64,000 nt of DNA, taken from Euryodendron excelsum. Lineage: Eukaryota; Streptophyta; Magnoliopsida; Ericales; Pentaphylacaceae. A program made the translations under genes and the position numbers. Shown piece by piece: positions 10,960-22,839 of the stretch (position 1 is the first letter of the stretch; each line of letters starts with the position of its first letter). Where the stretch lies: positions 12,232,001 to 12,296,000 of the forward strand of contig CM065392.1 in assembly GCA_033060915.1 (NCBI GenBank). Reading direction: 5' to 3'. Below the pieces are notes generated by a model. It searched no databases. It was not told the origin of the DNA and was given only the letters and a program-made list of their open reading frames with translations.

Positions 10960-12470
10960 TCTTTATTTAGGTTTCCTTTTCAAATAAAGTTTTCATGTTT
11001 ATGTCATTATCTCATGGCACTTATAAATGATGTATTCTTCTTTAGAAATTTTTCCTTCGAAATATTTACCTTGACTTGGAGGATGGGATAGCACGAGCAC
11101 CACCTTCAACAGAAACGATCTCCGACTCTAGAAAGAAGGGAGAGAGAAAGAGGAAGTGAAGAGAGAGAAAAAATACAAAAGGGTGAGAGATGAGAATCAA
11201 TTACGTAGCTCATTGAAATCCAAGGAGTGACCCCCAAATGATGTCCTAGCAAAGCAACAAGTAGCTACACCTTCAAAAGGAAAACACACATTGGCAAGAC
11301 TGGGTTGATTGAATCTTTGAAAAAAATTAGAAAAACCAAACAAAGACTTTTGATAGTGTTTGTCCTACACGTGCATAATCACTGGGGCAAATATTCAATT
11401 ATGAACAGATTGATGTGTATGCTTGTTTGATGTTGAATCTTGTGTGCATGGTCAATTGCATAAATATGAGTCAATGGTTTTGATGATCTTTACCATATTG
11501 GCGATTCATGTTCAACTTAACGCACACTTTTCGAGACTTCTTAGAATATGGAATCTGGCTTTATGATCTATTTTGAATAGGTTAAATACTTGTGGATTGT
11601 CTCACACCTAGATTGACTTTTTGTCGATTCCCTCTCTCATCACTTATGGAAAGGGCTACCAGTGAGTTTGAGAGCAGCTAGCATTGTTATGTGACAAGAG
11701 GGGAAGGCTACCTGCTCAAGTGTGTGAAAACCGCCATACTTTACATTTTTATATTTCCATCATTGGAGAGATAGAGTTGGACTTCCACCAAAAAACAAAA
11801 AAGAGCATGGGATGAAACAGGTTTGACTTCTAGGTGTGATAATCCGTGAGCTATTGTAGCATCCTAGATCACGCCCAGAGTCTATATTCTCATTAGTCTC
11901 TGTGAAGTTCACACCTACACCGATACATTGTCACTGATATGGTCTTAACCATCTCACGACCAATTTTGCTTGTTTCGTGCATATTTGATGTTGATCTTTT
12001 CAAGCTAAGCTGCATCTTGATATTCATAAATCTATATTTGCCCTGCATTGATTGATTATGTTTTTATAGGGCTCTCATAATTTGAAAATTTTAATGGTTT
12101 TACAAAAAAAAAAAAAAAAAAACAATTTTGGGCTTTCCTGCACTTTTAATGGCTTTCAAAGTCTTCCTGAACTAAGGACAGAAGTTACCTGTTGCTTTGC
12201 CAAAAGGGTGATATCGGCCATCACTCAAGAGCCCCACTTGGAGGAGTTTTCCTTTTCATCAAAAGAGAGCGGGAGAATGGGTCAATAAGTTAAATATCTG
12301 AAAGTGATGCAAATGCTATCATATCCTGACAAGAAAATGGCAGAACCTAAAAGGGAAATCTCAAGAAAAGAACATAAGTTCAAAAGATTGCCTGATCTTA
12401 AGACATAATGCACATAATCGAACATGAACCCTAGAGCAACCCCCAAGACATACGTCTATTTTCACCTATA
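10960..12470. other. Unassigned DNA, probably retrotransposon interior
   Basis: No conserved domain seen. GA-rich at 11130-11200 and poly-A at 12101-12122. The open frame at 12082-12288 has no recognised similarity. Position suggests it may belong to the untranslated 3' part of the element ending in LTR A, but its 5' limit is unknown. Confidence 0.35.
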
Positions 12471-12474
12471 TATA

Positions 12475-12965
12475 CATTCATCAAAAAGCATAACATGCAT
12501 TCAATTCCATTCATATATAAATCTGTGCATTCATCAAAAAGTATAATATGCATTCATTTCAATTCCCATATAAACCATACATGTTCATACATTCATCAAA
12601 AAGTATGATATGCATTAAATTCCATTCCATGCATTAAACATGTGCATTCATTTCCATACTTGTATTAACTTGCATGATAAGCATTCATCTCAATTCCTGT
12701 ACCAACCATATCTGTTCATGCATTCATCAAAAAGTATAACATACATTCAAAATTTCATCTCTGTGCATTCGTCAAAAAGTATGACATGGATTTAATTTGA
12801 TTCTTGTATAATCTCGTGTATTCATCAAAAAGTATGGCATGCATTCAATTCCATTTTTGTATGTGCATTCATAAAAAAGTATGACATGCAATCAAGTTCA
12901 TTCCTATATAATCCTCTGCATTCATCAAAAGTATGACATGCATTTAATTCTATTCATGCATAAGT
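12475..12965 (+). repeat. Tandem array, ~50-60-bp unit (tgcattcatcaaaaagtat)
   Basis: About nine copies of a unit containing gcattcatcaaaaagtat(g/a)a(c/t)atgcattcaa and a variable tail. First of four different arrays lying one after another upstream of the polypurine tract. Confidence 0.85.
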
Positions 12966-13059
12966 CCATGCATTCATTTCAATCCCTGTGTAAACCCGTA
13001 AATTTATATCCATCCATGAGTATAACATACATCGTTCTAACTTCCTGTGAAAATTTAAA

Positions 13060-13213
13060 AAAAGCTTAATTTGACCTTTTTCAAATAATGAAGGCTGGGG
13101 CAACGTCCTACCCTCGACCTCCCCATTCAGCTTTGGAAAGCCTAATTCGACCATTCTCAAATCATTATAGCTAAGGCAAAGACCCACCCTACACCTCCTA
13201 TTCAATTTCAAAC
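13060..13213 (+). repeat. 77-bp direct duplication
   Basis: Two units, starting at about 13060 and 13137, share aaagc(t/c)taatt(t/c)gacc, a middle ggcaa part, and cctccc/cctcct followed by attca. They are diverged by substitutions. Confidence 0.65.
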
Positions 13214-13999
13214 CAGTTGATCCATTTAAAAGGAACCCACTAAAGATGTTCAACCCTCCAGATCCCTCAAACTTTCAAAAAAGACCTCACCCCCTCTAGA
13301 AACAAATTCAAGACACTTGACTTTAGAAAAGCACAACCCCTCAGAAGATATGTTAGCAAGAATCCTATTATGCCCACAAAAGCAAAACTCATCAGTCAAG
13401 CAAACACTGAGTATTCCAATCTCAAGAAATCTCAATCCAGGAGGGCACAAATGTCCCCCCTTTAAGCTCCGAGACAAAAGAATTACAAGTACGGAGCAGT
13501 CTCCGATGATTCCCCAGACTCAACCATCTCCAAAAGGTAAAGTCAAGGTATAATTCTTACCAAATCAAATCAAAATACTTCAAAAAGCGAAAGCTTTTAC
13601 TTTTTTTTAAAAGTTAAAATCAATTTTGAACTTCAGAAATTTTAAAAGACTTTTTCAACTCTAGTTTCAACATCCATTCCAAAACATAAAAGCCCTTGCT
13701 TTCTTTCAAATTCAAAATTCAGTTTTCAAAAAATCCAAAAATTTTCAAGGCTTCGTCTACCAAAACTTTCAAATTTCACAGTCGGTTTCAAAAGTTTTCA
13801 AAACTATTTCTACAAAAAGTTTCAAACTAAAAAGATTAAAGCTCTTGCTTTCTTTCGAAAGTCAAAACCAATTTTCATATAAAAAAAAAATTTAAAGCTT
13901 GTTCCACTAAAAGTTTCAAGTTTCAACTCAATTTCAAAGAGAAAAAGTCCTGCTGTTTTCCAAAAGCACCATCAAGTTTAAAAACTTGTACAAGTTCAA

Positions 14000-14250
14000 G
14001 TCTCAAGTCAAGATAAGTTTCCTAAACATTTTGTCTTCAAAAAATTCAGGTTTCAAGTCAAAACAAATTTCCTATTCGTTTTGCTTTCAAAAATTGAAAG
14101 TGTTGAGTCAAAATGAATTTTCTATACATTTTGTCTTCAAAAGTTTAAATTTCTAGTCGAATTGAATTCTTTACACATTTTGTTTTCAAAAATTTATCTT
14201 TTTAGTCAAAATGAATTTTCTATACATTTTGTCTTCTAGAGTTCCTAAGT
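14000..14250 (+). repeat. Tandem array, ~55-bp unit, about 5 copies
   Basis: Each unit carries agtcaaaa(t/c)(g/a)aattttct followed by acattttgtcttcaaaa. The flanking 13560-14000 region has degenerate relatives. Confidence 0.75.
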
Positions 14251-14339
14251 TCCGAAGCGAAACAAGTTTTCTAACCCTCATAACAAAAAAAAAAATAGTT
14301 TTTGAATTTTGAGCTCAAATGAAACCCCTTCAAATGGTT

Positions 14340-15670
14340 TCCATATTTCTAGGTTTTCTAACTTTTTCCTTCAAAAAGTTTGATTTCAAAAGTACCCTCT
14401 AAGTTTTCTAACTTTTTCCTTTAAAAAAAAGTTTGACTTCAAATCATTTCTTGGGTATTTTAATAGTTTTTTCCTTCAAAAATTTTAATCTCAAAAACAT
14501 TTATTTGGTTTCTTGAGCTTTTTCCTTCAAAAGCTCCATTTTTCCAAAAGGATTTTGAGTTTTCAAGCTTTCGCCTCAAAAAGCCTAACTTTCAAAACTT
14601 TAGGTTTTCTAGCATTCACCTCAAAAAGCCTAGCTTTCCAAAATTTTTGGGTTTCCCGAGCTTTCTCCTTCAAAAGCTCCGTTTTCAAAATATTTCTCGA
14701 GTTTCTTGAGTTTTTTCCTTCAAAAGCTCCATTTTTTCAAAAGAATTTCGGGTTTTCAAGCTTTTGCCTGAAAAAGCCTAACTTTCATAACTCTGAGTTT
14801 TTAGGCTTTCACCTAAAAAAGCCTAGCTGTCCAAAATTTTTGGGTTTCCCGAGCTTTCTCCTTCAAAAGTTACGTTTTCAAAACAACTTTTCGGGTTTCT
14901 CAAGCTTTTTCCTTTAAAAGCTTCGTTTTCTAAAAATCTCGGGTTTTTCAAGCTTTCGCCTCCAAAAGCCTAATTTTCAAAGATCTGGGTTTTCAAGCTT
15001 TTACCTCAAAGAGCCTAATTTTAAAAAATCTCAGATTTTCAAGCTTTCGCCTCAAAAAGCCTAACTTTCAAAATTCTAGGTTTTTTAGCTTTCACCTCAA
15101 AAATTCTAGCTTTTCCAAATTTTTGGGTTTCTCGAGCTTTTTCCTTCAAAAGCTCCGTTTTCAAAACATATTCTTGGGTTTCTCGAGCTTTCCCCTTCAA
15201 AAACTCCATTTTCAAAATATTTCTCGAGTTTCTCGAGCTTTTTCCTTTAAAAGCTCTATTTTTCAAAAGAATTTCGGGTTTTCAAGCTTTCGTTTAAAAA
15301 AGCCAAACTTTCAAAATCCTGTGTTTTCAAGCTTTCGCTTCAAAAAGCCTAACTTTCAAAATCTCAGGTTTTCAAGCTTTCGCCTCAAAAAGCCTAATTT
15401 TCAAAGATCCTGGTTTTCTAGGTTTCGCCGCAAAAAGCCTAGTTTTTCTAAAATTTTTGGGTTTCTCAAGCTTTCTTCTTCAAAAACTCCATTTTCAAAA
15501 TAACTTTTCAGGTTTCTCAAGTTTTTTCCTTCAAAAGTTTCATTTTCCAAAAATATCAGGTTTTCAAGCTTTCGCCGCAAAAAGCCTAATTTTCAAAGAT
15601 TCGTATTTTCAAGCTTTCACCTCAAAAAACCTAATTCACCTTAAAAAGCCCTATTTTAAAAAATTTTGAG
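14340..15670 (+). repeat. Tandem array of ~45-60-bp units (caagctttcgcctcaaaaag)
   Basis: Two related unit types alternate: caagctttcgcctcaaaaag + cctaactttcaaaat, and gagctttttccttcaaaag + ctccattttcaaaa. More than twenty units run head to tail. Frames through it stay open for over 100 codons (repetitive FSSFxLxKxxFQN peptides) only because the unit lacks stops. Confidence 0.9.
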
Positions 15671-15931
15671 TTCTCGAGCTTCCTTCGAAAAGCCAGATTA
15701 GGTTTCTAGATTGGGTTTCCGAGCATCTTCTGTTAAAAGCAAATTGGATTTCTGAGCTTCATTCGAAAAAATAGATTTGAATTTAAGTTTTCTCTTATGC
15801 CCAAAACACTTTTTGACCTTAAAACTTCAAAGCTCGAACCCCAGATTTCAAAATACATCAAATCTGATCCCTCCGATCGCCTCGCGGTCAACATGGGAAC
15901 CTTTCTTTTTCATTTTCTGCCTTTGACAAGC

Positions 15932-15953
15932 AAAGACAGAAAAAGAGGGGAAG
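15932..15953 (+). other. Polypurine tract preceding LTR A
   Basis: The run aaagacagaaaaagagggga ends directly at the LTR start (TG at 15955). It is the expected primer site for plus-strand DNA synthesis, so LTR A is a 3' LTR and the sequence upstream is element interior. Confidence 0.8.
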
Positions 15954-16859
15954 CTGTAAGCACCTTATTTTTACCTGCTGGGCAATCTCCGGCTCAACTG
16001 GATTCAGTTTTCAAGCATTACAACACATACGAGCCCAAGACGGGTCTTTCAAACTCTGATCCAGTTAACTAGTCGCTTCCTGGGCCCACAAAGCCCAAAT
16101 GAAGCCATAAACATCATTCCAGGCAGCTTTCTGGGGCCCTGCGGTCTCGAAAACTAACGCCATCCAAGTAGCTTCCCAAGATCGAGCGATCTCGGGGACC
16201 AACCCCTTATCAAATTTCAGATGGTTTACTTCTAGCGCTTGCTAGCCCACCAATATAAAATTGTCTTCATTCGGTAGTTCTCCAAGACTAGGCGTTCTCG
16301 GAGACTAACACCATCCTCACAGGTAGCTTTCTGAGACCAAGCATTCTCATAAACCAACACCACCCTATAGGTAGCTCTCTAAGACCGGGTGGTCTTAGGA
16401 ACCAACACCTAGGTCAACACCAGCGCCTGCTAGCCCGACTCGGTGAAAAATGACCAAACTTGCCCCTTAGGCCTTCAGGCACATTTTGGAAAAATTCAAA
16501 ATCTCTCAAAATGGTAAGTCCACCTTGCCAAAATGTTACTAAACTATTAGGCGCACTCCACACACCATCCGATCCAATTCCGGTCCCGCCCTTGAACGCC
16601 CCAGCATTGTGCAAACCCCACCGAATGGTAAAAGACTCTCCTGAAACCATCCTTGAACGACCCGACATGCTTAACGTAACACTCTGATTCGCTCTTGACC
16701 ATTTTCAACCGAGCCCGGTCAAAATGACTATTTTGCCCCTGATAACTCGAACGCACATCAAAATAACACGGGTCCTGGGCTATTGAACAGCGGGTCTTGT
16801 GATACACCCCTGTTTAACTTGAAAAGGAGCTTACGACGCTAAAAACCCACGACTCGATA

Positions 16860-17310
16860 AAAGTTCCCTGGAGCGTCTCGCAGGCGTTCCGCCTAAATTG
16901 CCTTTTCACTCGATTCCTTGGTTATAACGCACCGTCAAATGACTTGAGAAATGCGTAAACCAGGGAATTCCTGAAAGCTAGTTCATAGGTCTTTCCATCG
17001 ATACGGCTCGATCGAAGAGATCATTTCCTGAAGCTCGTCATCGCATGGCTCGAACAATGCCACTTTCAGCAACCCCTGAAGCATCTCACAGACGCTCCGC
17101 CAAAACTGACTTTTCTCCTAATTCCCTGCATATTACGCACCGTCAAACAACTTGAGAAATGCATAAATTAGGAAATTCCCAAAAATATTTCTGGAGTACT
17201 TTCCATCGGTACGGTCCGATCGAAAAGGTCGCTTCCCGAAAGTCCCGATCATGCGACACGAAAAATAGCTACTTTCGAACCCCCACAGAGTGTATCACAA
17301 ATGCTCCGCA
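16860..17310 (+). repeat. ~209-bp diverged tandem duplication in the LTR A U3
   Basis: The landmark gagcgtctcgcaggcg...ccgcc recurs as gcatctcacagacgctccgc and gtgtatcacaaatgctccgc at 16871, 17081 and 17290. Between landmarks each unit carries gcaccgtcaaa, gacttgagaaatgc and ctttccatcg.tacgg. The same duplication occurs in LTR C (61762, 61970, 62178) and LTR D (63741, 63949). Confidence 0.85.
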
Positions 17311-17647
17311 AAGATGCAATTTTATGCACATTTCCCAAGACGATATCTCACACTTCTGACCACCATTCCAACTTCTCAAAAACACGAAAGTTCATGAGAA
17401 ACCCTAGGAGAGCCCTCCGGGTGCAACCGATTCCTTCAAGACCTTCCCGGTTGGCTCAATTATCTAGGCAAAGTTTAAACGAACACTCCTGGTGATGGAG
17501 CATATGCTACATGCGCACACATTTTGATTAAATCGACCAAAGTTCGATCAACTGTCAGGATTTAGCCAGTACAATGGGTGTCACGTGGCATTCCTATAAT
17601 GGAACAGTGCGCATGTAGCACATGCACCAGGCTTCTCCCAGGCTGCT

Positions 17648-17655
17648 TATAAATA
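17648..17655 (+). promoter_or_regulatory. TATA box of LTR A
   Basis: TATAAATA, preceded by a palindromic gcgcatgtagcacatgc motif (17610-17626). The equivalent TATAAATA stands at matching positions in LTR C (62578) and LTR B (22136), supporting it as the U3 promoter. Confidence 0.65.
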
Positions 17656-18873
17656 CTGGCCTCCCCTTTTGCATATTCAAGAATTGAAAATTGATGCGAA
17701 ACTCTGCTGAAACTACTCCAGAACCTCGAATTTCTATATATATCTCACTCTTCCAACACTTAGGCTAGATTCCACCTCCCCTTAGCCCATACACTTCACC
17801 TACATAGCCCTATACACCATTAAACTCCTCCTTCCAGCCCCTAAAGCCTACTTGGAGCCATCCAAGTTCAAGTCAAGGCATACATAGAAGGTTGCAAGTG
17901 TATTGAAGGCAAAAAGTGGTATTTCTTTTATATTTTTGTCTCCCCCCACTCTTCTCTTCTCCCTCCTAGCCTACTTAGGCTATTCTCTATTTTAATCCCC
18001 ATCTTCAACCCCCCTTTCTTGCATGCTTGAAGCCAAGATGGGAGCCACCGTGTAGGGAGATCTCTCACTAGCCTACTTTAAAATGGTATGGCCTAGAAGC
18101 CCCTTGATTATGTGGTGTAGCCTAAAACCTTGTTTGTATTCATGTCCCCCTTGCATTTTGCTATTTCGATCATGTCTTGTGTGCTTAGCTTCATTTTCAT
18201 GTTTATAACCATGTTCTACAAAGCTTGCATTATTCTTATTTCCATGCCACTTTCAAGCTCCATATTCCTCTCAAAATGGTTCTAAGAGTTGGTCTCTTAA
18301 AGTTTAGGATGAGACCTTAGAAATCATGCATTAGAAAATCCCCCATTAACCCCTAACCCACACTTTTGCATCATTGCATTTCAACTTGTATAAAAGTTGT
18401 TTTCAAACTCTCTAATTTTCAAGGTTTCCATTCTCTCAAGTTTAGTGGTTGGAATGGCCCCATGAAACCCTCTCTTGAGTGGTCTCACTTTTACATTAGC
18501 CATAGAAATCCTAACTTATTGGAGTGGTTTCCTCTAAAAATGGCTTTCAAAATCTTTTTCTCAAAAATGGTTTTCAAAGTTTTATTCTCTCCATCCTTGC
18601 ATTAAAAGTGGTTTTTTTAAAAATTGTCATAATTATGTTGATTCTTGAAATCTATACTTTTGTCAAGATAAAGGTTATAATGGTCCCAAGAAAACCTTCT
18701 TTGGAATGGTTTTCAAACACCAACCATATAAACCATACTCTTGGTTAGAGTCAAATTTTTATGGAAATGATCTTCAAAAAGGTTGTCTACCAAGGTCCTT
18801 TGCATAACAAGATGTGTTTTCCAAAACTTTTTTCAAAATGCATAAAATCACCTTTCAAAACCATCCTCCAATC

Positions 18874-19085
18874 CAACCCTAGGTTAACTTGACCCTAGTC
18901 ATCTAACCCTAGGTTAACTTGACCCTAGTTATCTAACCCTAGGTTAACTTGACCCTAGTTATCTAACCCTAGGTTACCTTGAACCTAGTTACCCAATCCT
19001 AGGTTAACTTGACCCTAGTTACCTAACCCTAGGTTACCTTGACCCTAGTTGTCCAACCCTTGGTTAACTTGACCCTAGTCCATCT
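18874..19085 (+). repeat. 30-bp tandem repeat, about 7 copies
   Basis: Unit aaccctaggttaacttgacc + ctagttatct, period exactly 30 bp. It resembles but is not the plant telomere repeat. Confidence 0.9.
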
Positions 19086-20628
19086 TCACCCTATATTAAT
19101 CTAACCCAAGTTAGTTAACCTTAGGTCACCCCTAACCATAGGCCAACCCAATCTTAGTTGGTATACTTTAAAGTTCCAACTTATGGACCCCTTTTAAATG
19201 ATCATTCTAATTAAAACTATTCGCAGAACCCATTTTTCCAAAATCCCCTACTCTCTTGAGATTTCAAAAACCAACTCTTATCCTTCTCAAATACTCCAAC
19301 ACTCTATCTTTAAATCACTTCTAAAAATGTTTTCAAGGACTCACAACCCTAAGGGTTCCCTACCCCTTCTATGGTTAGGGATTCCAAAGGAATGTGATAT
19401 ATCAAGAACAACCCCAAGATTTTCCATATTAGAGTTCCAAAGTCTCAAGTGTTTTCAAAAACCACTTATCAAAAACTTTTCAAAGATCTATTTACTAAAA
19501 CACTCCAAAATCATACCTCCAAGGTTTTCAATGCATGACTATCAAACATTTTCAAAACTCTCTCGAGTTATTCCAAAACCTTTCCAAAACTCCCTTGAGT
19601 TGTTCCAAAAGTATTTCGAAACACTTCAAAATCCCATTTCAAGAACACTTTCAAAAACCTTCAAAGTCTATTTAAAAAACACTCCAACATTCGATTCCAA
19701 ATCAAAACTCTTGAGTTCTCTTTTTTCAAAAACCTCAAAGTGTCTTCACATATTTCCAAAGACCTCAATGTGTCTTCAAAACATTCCCAAGGCCCTAATG
19801 CGCTTATTTTCTATCGGGCTCTTGCTCGAACTACGAATGACCTGATTCTTGCCAAATGAGACACATAGGCAACCTAAAATGGTGTGGTCATAACTTCTAT
19901 TTTAACTCTAACCCCCTTTTCAAAAGTTTCTATCAATTCCAAGTTTCTATCTCAAACCCTTCTTTAAAACTCCCTTGCTTTCAAACTTCTTCCAAAACTT
20001 GTTTCATGTATCATTCATCCAAAAAGTAATGACTAAACCCCGTTTTCAAAATTCTAAAGTGGATATTAACTGGATAATGGTAACTAGTTATTCTAATGAG
20101 TAAATAAAGGGTGATTAGACATGTAGGTACTGAAAAGGCGGGGTATGGTGATGATCTTAGGATATCTTCCATACACGTAACCAACCCCCAGACCATAGAT
20201 TTATGTTTTTGAGAGACCAAAATGGAGTTATTTTTAAAAAGGGCTTAAGAACTTTCTAAAGGTTGCCAAACAACCTATTTTTTTAAAAAACGCTCTCTCG
20301 AAGGAGTTTTTCAAAACATTTTTCAAAAACCCTAAGTCTAATATTCGGATTATACTTAGTTTTAGGTACCCTAACTCACCTTAATCAAGTTAGGTGGCTG
20401 TAAGCACCCCATTTTTTACCACTCGGCAGTCTACACTCCGTCCAGACTTGTTTTCAAGTCATTTTGGGCATATTCCAATCGAAGCCAATTCTCTAGGTCC
20501 ACATTCCGTCTTTCCATCGCTTCGCGGGCCTGTCAGGCCCAAATAGAGGCAAAATGACCAAAATGCCCTTAGAGGCATTGTCCTTTCTTATTCCAAGTCC
20601 AATCCATCTCTCGGGACAGTTTATTCCT

Positions 20629-21213
20629 CGAGATGGTCCGAGTAGCAAAACTACTCACAAAACCGTTAGAGTAGCGGAAATACTCACAAAACCGTTAGAG
20701 TGGCGGAAACACTCACAATCCAGGCACGTCTCTTCGGAGACGATAAGACCCATTTCCAATCCCTCTCTCGAGACAGTTTATTCCTCGGGATGGTCCTAAT
20801 CCAGGCACGTCTCTTCGGAGACGGTAAGACCCCTTTCCAATCCCTCTCTCGAGACAGTTTATTCCTCGAGACGGTCCGAGTAGCAAAACTACTCACAAAA
20901 CCGTTAGAGTAGCGAAAGTACTCACAAAGCCGTTAGAGTAGCGGAAATACTCACAAAACCGTTAGAGTAGCGAAAATACTCATAAAGCCGTTAGAGTAGC
21001 GGAAATACTCACAAAGCTGTTAGAGTAGCGGAAATACTCACAAATCATCAACCCCGTTAGAGTAGTGAAAATACTCACAAAGCCGTTAGAGTAGCGGAAG
21101 TACTCACAAATCATTAACCCCGTCCGAGTAGCGAAAATACTCACAAATCATCAACCCCGTCCGAGTAGCGAAAATACTCACAACGTTAGAGTGGCAGAAA
21201 CACTCAAAACCTA
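20629..21213 (+). repeat. Tandem hairpin array in LTR B
   Basis: About 14 copies of a 28-33-bp unit ccgttagagtagcggaaat + actcacaaa. Each unit is a hairpin (GAGTA ... TACTC). Inserted among them are two copies of an ~84-bp unit containing cgtctcttcggagacg (20727-20742 and 20808-20823), a 6-bp stem closed by a TTCG loop, and the palindromic ctctctcgagacag. Confidence 0.9.
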
Positions 21214-22036
21214 GGTCAACACCAGTGTCTGTTAGCCCACTTTGCTGAAAAATGTCCAAACTGCCCTTAGGACCTTTTTCAAGACTTTCCGGTTAAGATG
21301 ACCATTTTGTCCCTAAGCATCCGAATGCCCCGGGAACCACGCCGGCTCTGGGTATCAAACTGGTAACCTCCTGAGACTACTTTTTGTAGTATTCTCATTC
21401 TTCTTTTACCTTTCCGGATCATTCCGAGTCAATTCTGGCTAACCCGGTACAAAATGACCGTTTTGCCCCTAGAGGGCCGGTCTCATTCTTCAACCACACC
21501 GGCTCTGGGTATCAAACCGGTAATGACCCGAGAATACTTTTTATAGTGTTCTCAACCTCCCCTTACCTTTCCGGACCATTCCGAGTCAGTTCCGGCAAAC
21601 TCGGTACAAAATGACCATTTTGCCCCTAGAGGGCCGGTCTCCTTTTCCGACCACGCTGGCTCTGGGAATCAAACCGGTAGCCTCTGGGAACATTCTAAAT
21701 AATGTTTCCAGATCCCAAGTCTTCTTCCAGGACAATCCAAGTCTGTCCCGGTAGTTTTCCGGTCCGATTGACCGTTTTGCCCCTAAAGGCCCGGTCAACC
21801 TTTCCGACAGATTTTGTCCTCACTTTTCAAGTCAAATACCTCCAGGACACTATTTGAAGTGTTCCTGCTCCTTTCTGGCCTTCCGGGTCATTCCTGGCTC
21901 CTCCAAATCATTCCCAGACTTTCCGGAGTCACTCCTAGTGAAGCCAGGCTAAAGATTACATGGTAGTCACTAGTACAGGCGCGCAAATCTAGTCAAAGAT
22001 ACGTTGCTTGCCAACCTTAATAGTTTCCTAATTGGC

Positions 22037-22121
22037 TGGCGCCACTACTAGTGGCGCCAAGCCAATATTTGGCCTGGCGCCACTCCTAGTGACGCCAGAA
22101 GGAATTTTGCCCTGGCGCCAG
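22037..22121 (+). promoter_or_regulatory. Cluster of three palindromes upstream of the LTR B TATA box
   Basis: 22037-22059 has 10-bp perfect arms tggcgccact / agtggcgcca with a 3-bp spacer. 22074-22098 has 11-bp arms with one mismatch and again a 3-bp spacer. 22112-22121 is the palindrome ctggcgccag. The last ends 14 bp before TATAAATA. Confidence 0.7.
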
Positions 22122-22135
22122 GTTTGTCCAACTTC

Positions 22136-22143
22136 TATAAATA
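22136..22143 (+). promoter_or_regulatory. TATA box of LTR B
   Basis: TATAAATA followed by cagagcctc, matching the position of the TATA boxes in LTRs A and C. Confidence 0.65.
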
Positions 22144-22839
22144 CAGAGCCTCATTCAACGTGAAAAGGGTCTGCAAACATAACCTAAAAATCCCATATTT
22201 CGATATACAGAGCTCGAGCACCTCCAAAACCCTAGTTTCCTTAGGTTTCCCAAACCCTAGCTACCCTGCACCAAACCCTAGCCTTCTATACACTCATACA
22301 CACCCCCATACACTCATACACTAGCCTTCAACCATCCTTTGAAGACTTGAAAAGCTGTAATCTAAAGCTTGAAGATAACCCTTAAAGATTGAAGATGAAG
22401 GTCAAGATGAAGACCGAAGACCGAAGACCGAAGACTACACGGCGCGCAAAATAAACAAGACATACGGTAGGTTCTCTATTTAAATTTCCGCACTTCCCCC
22501 TCTCTCTTCTCTCTCCTAACCCACTTGGGTTTTCTCTATTTTAATCCCCCATCTCTTCCCCCCCCCCCCCCTTTCTTTGCATGCTTGAAACAAGGGGATT
22601 CCCGGTCCATGTGTAGGATTGGGCTATTGGAGAGTCACCGTGTCGGGGGCTTTCTTCTACTCTAACCAAAGACCACGTGGGTCCGGCCCCCTTGATTATG
22701 TGGTGAAGCCTTAACCTTGTATGTTCATGACCCCAAATTGCATTGTGCATATCATAGTCTTGCATCTTCCAAAAATTCGTTTTCAAACTCGTTTTCAAAA
22801 CCGTTTTCAAACTTGTTTTCAAAATTGCATCAAAATCTC

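Larger units (their letters stand above)
15955..20398 (+). mobile_element. LTR A (3' LTR), first part, Ogre/Tat-like
   Basis: Begins TGtaagcacctta, the same start as three other LTRs in the window (20399, 60774, 62744). Internal landmarks: a hairpin array at 16180-16410, a 209-bp tandem duplication at 16860-17310, a TATA box at 17648, a 30-bp repeat at 18874-19085, and a conserved block cgaactacgaatgacctgat near 19830. It breaks at aagttaggtggc where LTR B is inserted, and resumes at 25533. Combined length is about 4.6 kb, in the range of Ogre/Tat LTRs. Open frames inside, such as 19198-19845, lack domains and are not called. Confidence 0.85.

Noticed and set aside
12475..12965. CRISPR-like spaced repeats
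   Set aside because: Plant sequence, units degenerate and contiguous, no constant spacer length; ordinary tandem repeat.
14513..15669. Overlapping open frames of 70-134 codons with FSSFxLxKxxFQN peptides
   Set aside because: They are translations of the 45-60-bp tandem array and exist in several frames.
18874..19085. Interstitial telomere repeat
   Set aside because: The unit is 30 bp with ccctagg, not the 7-bp ccctaaa.
19198..19845. 215-codon open frame, the longest in the window
   Set aside because: Lies inside LTR A, starts at ATG in low-complexity F/S/K-rich sequence, has no domain, and is interrupted in the related repeats.
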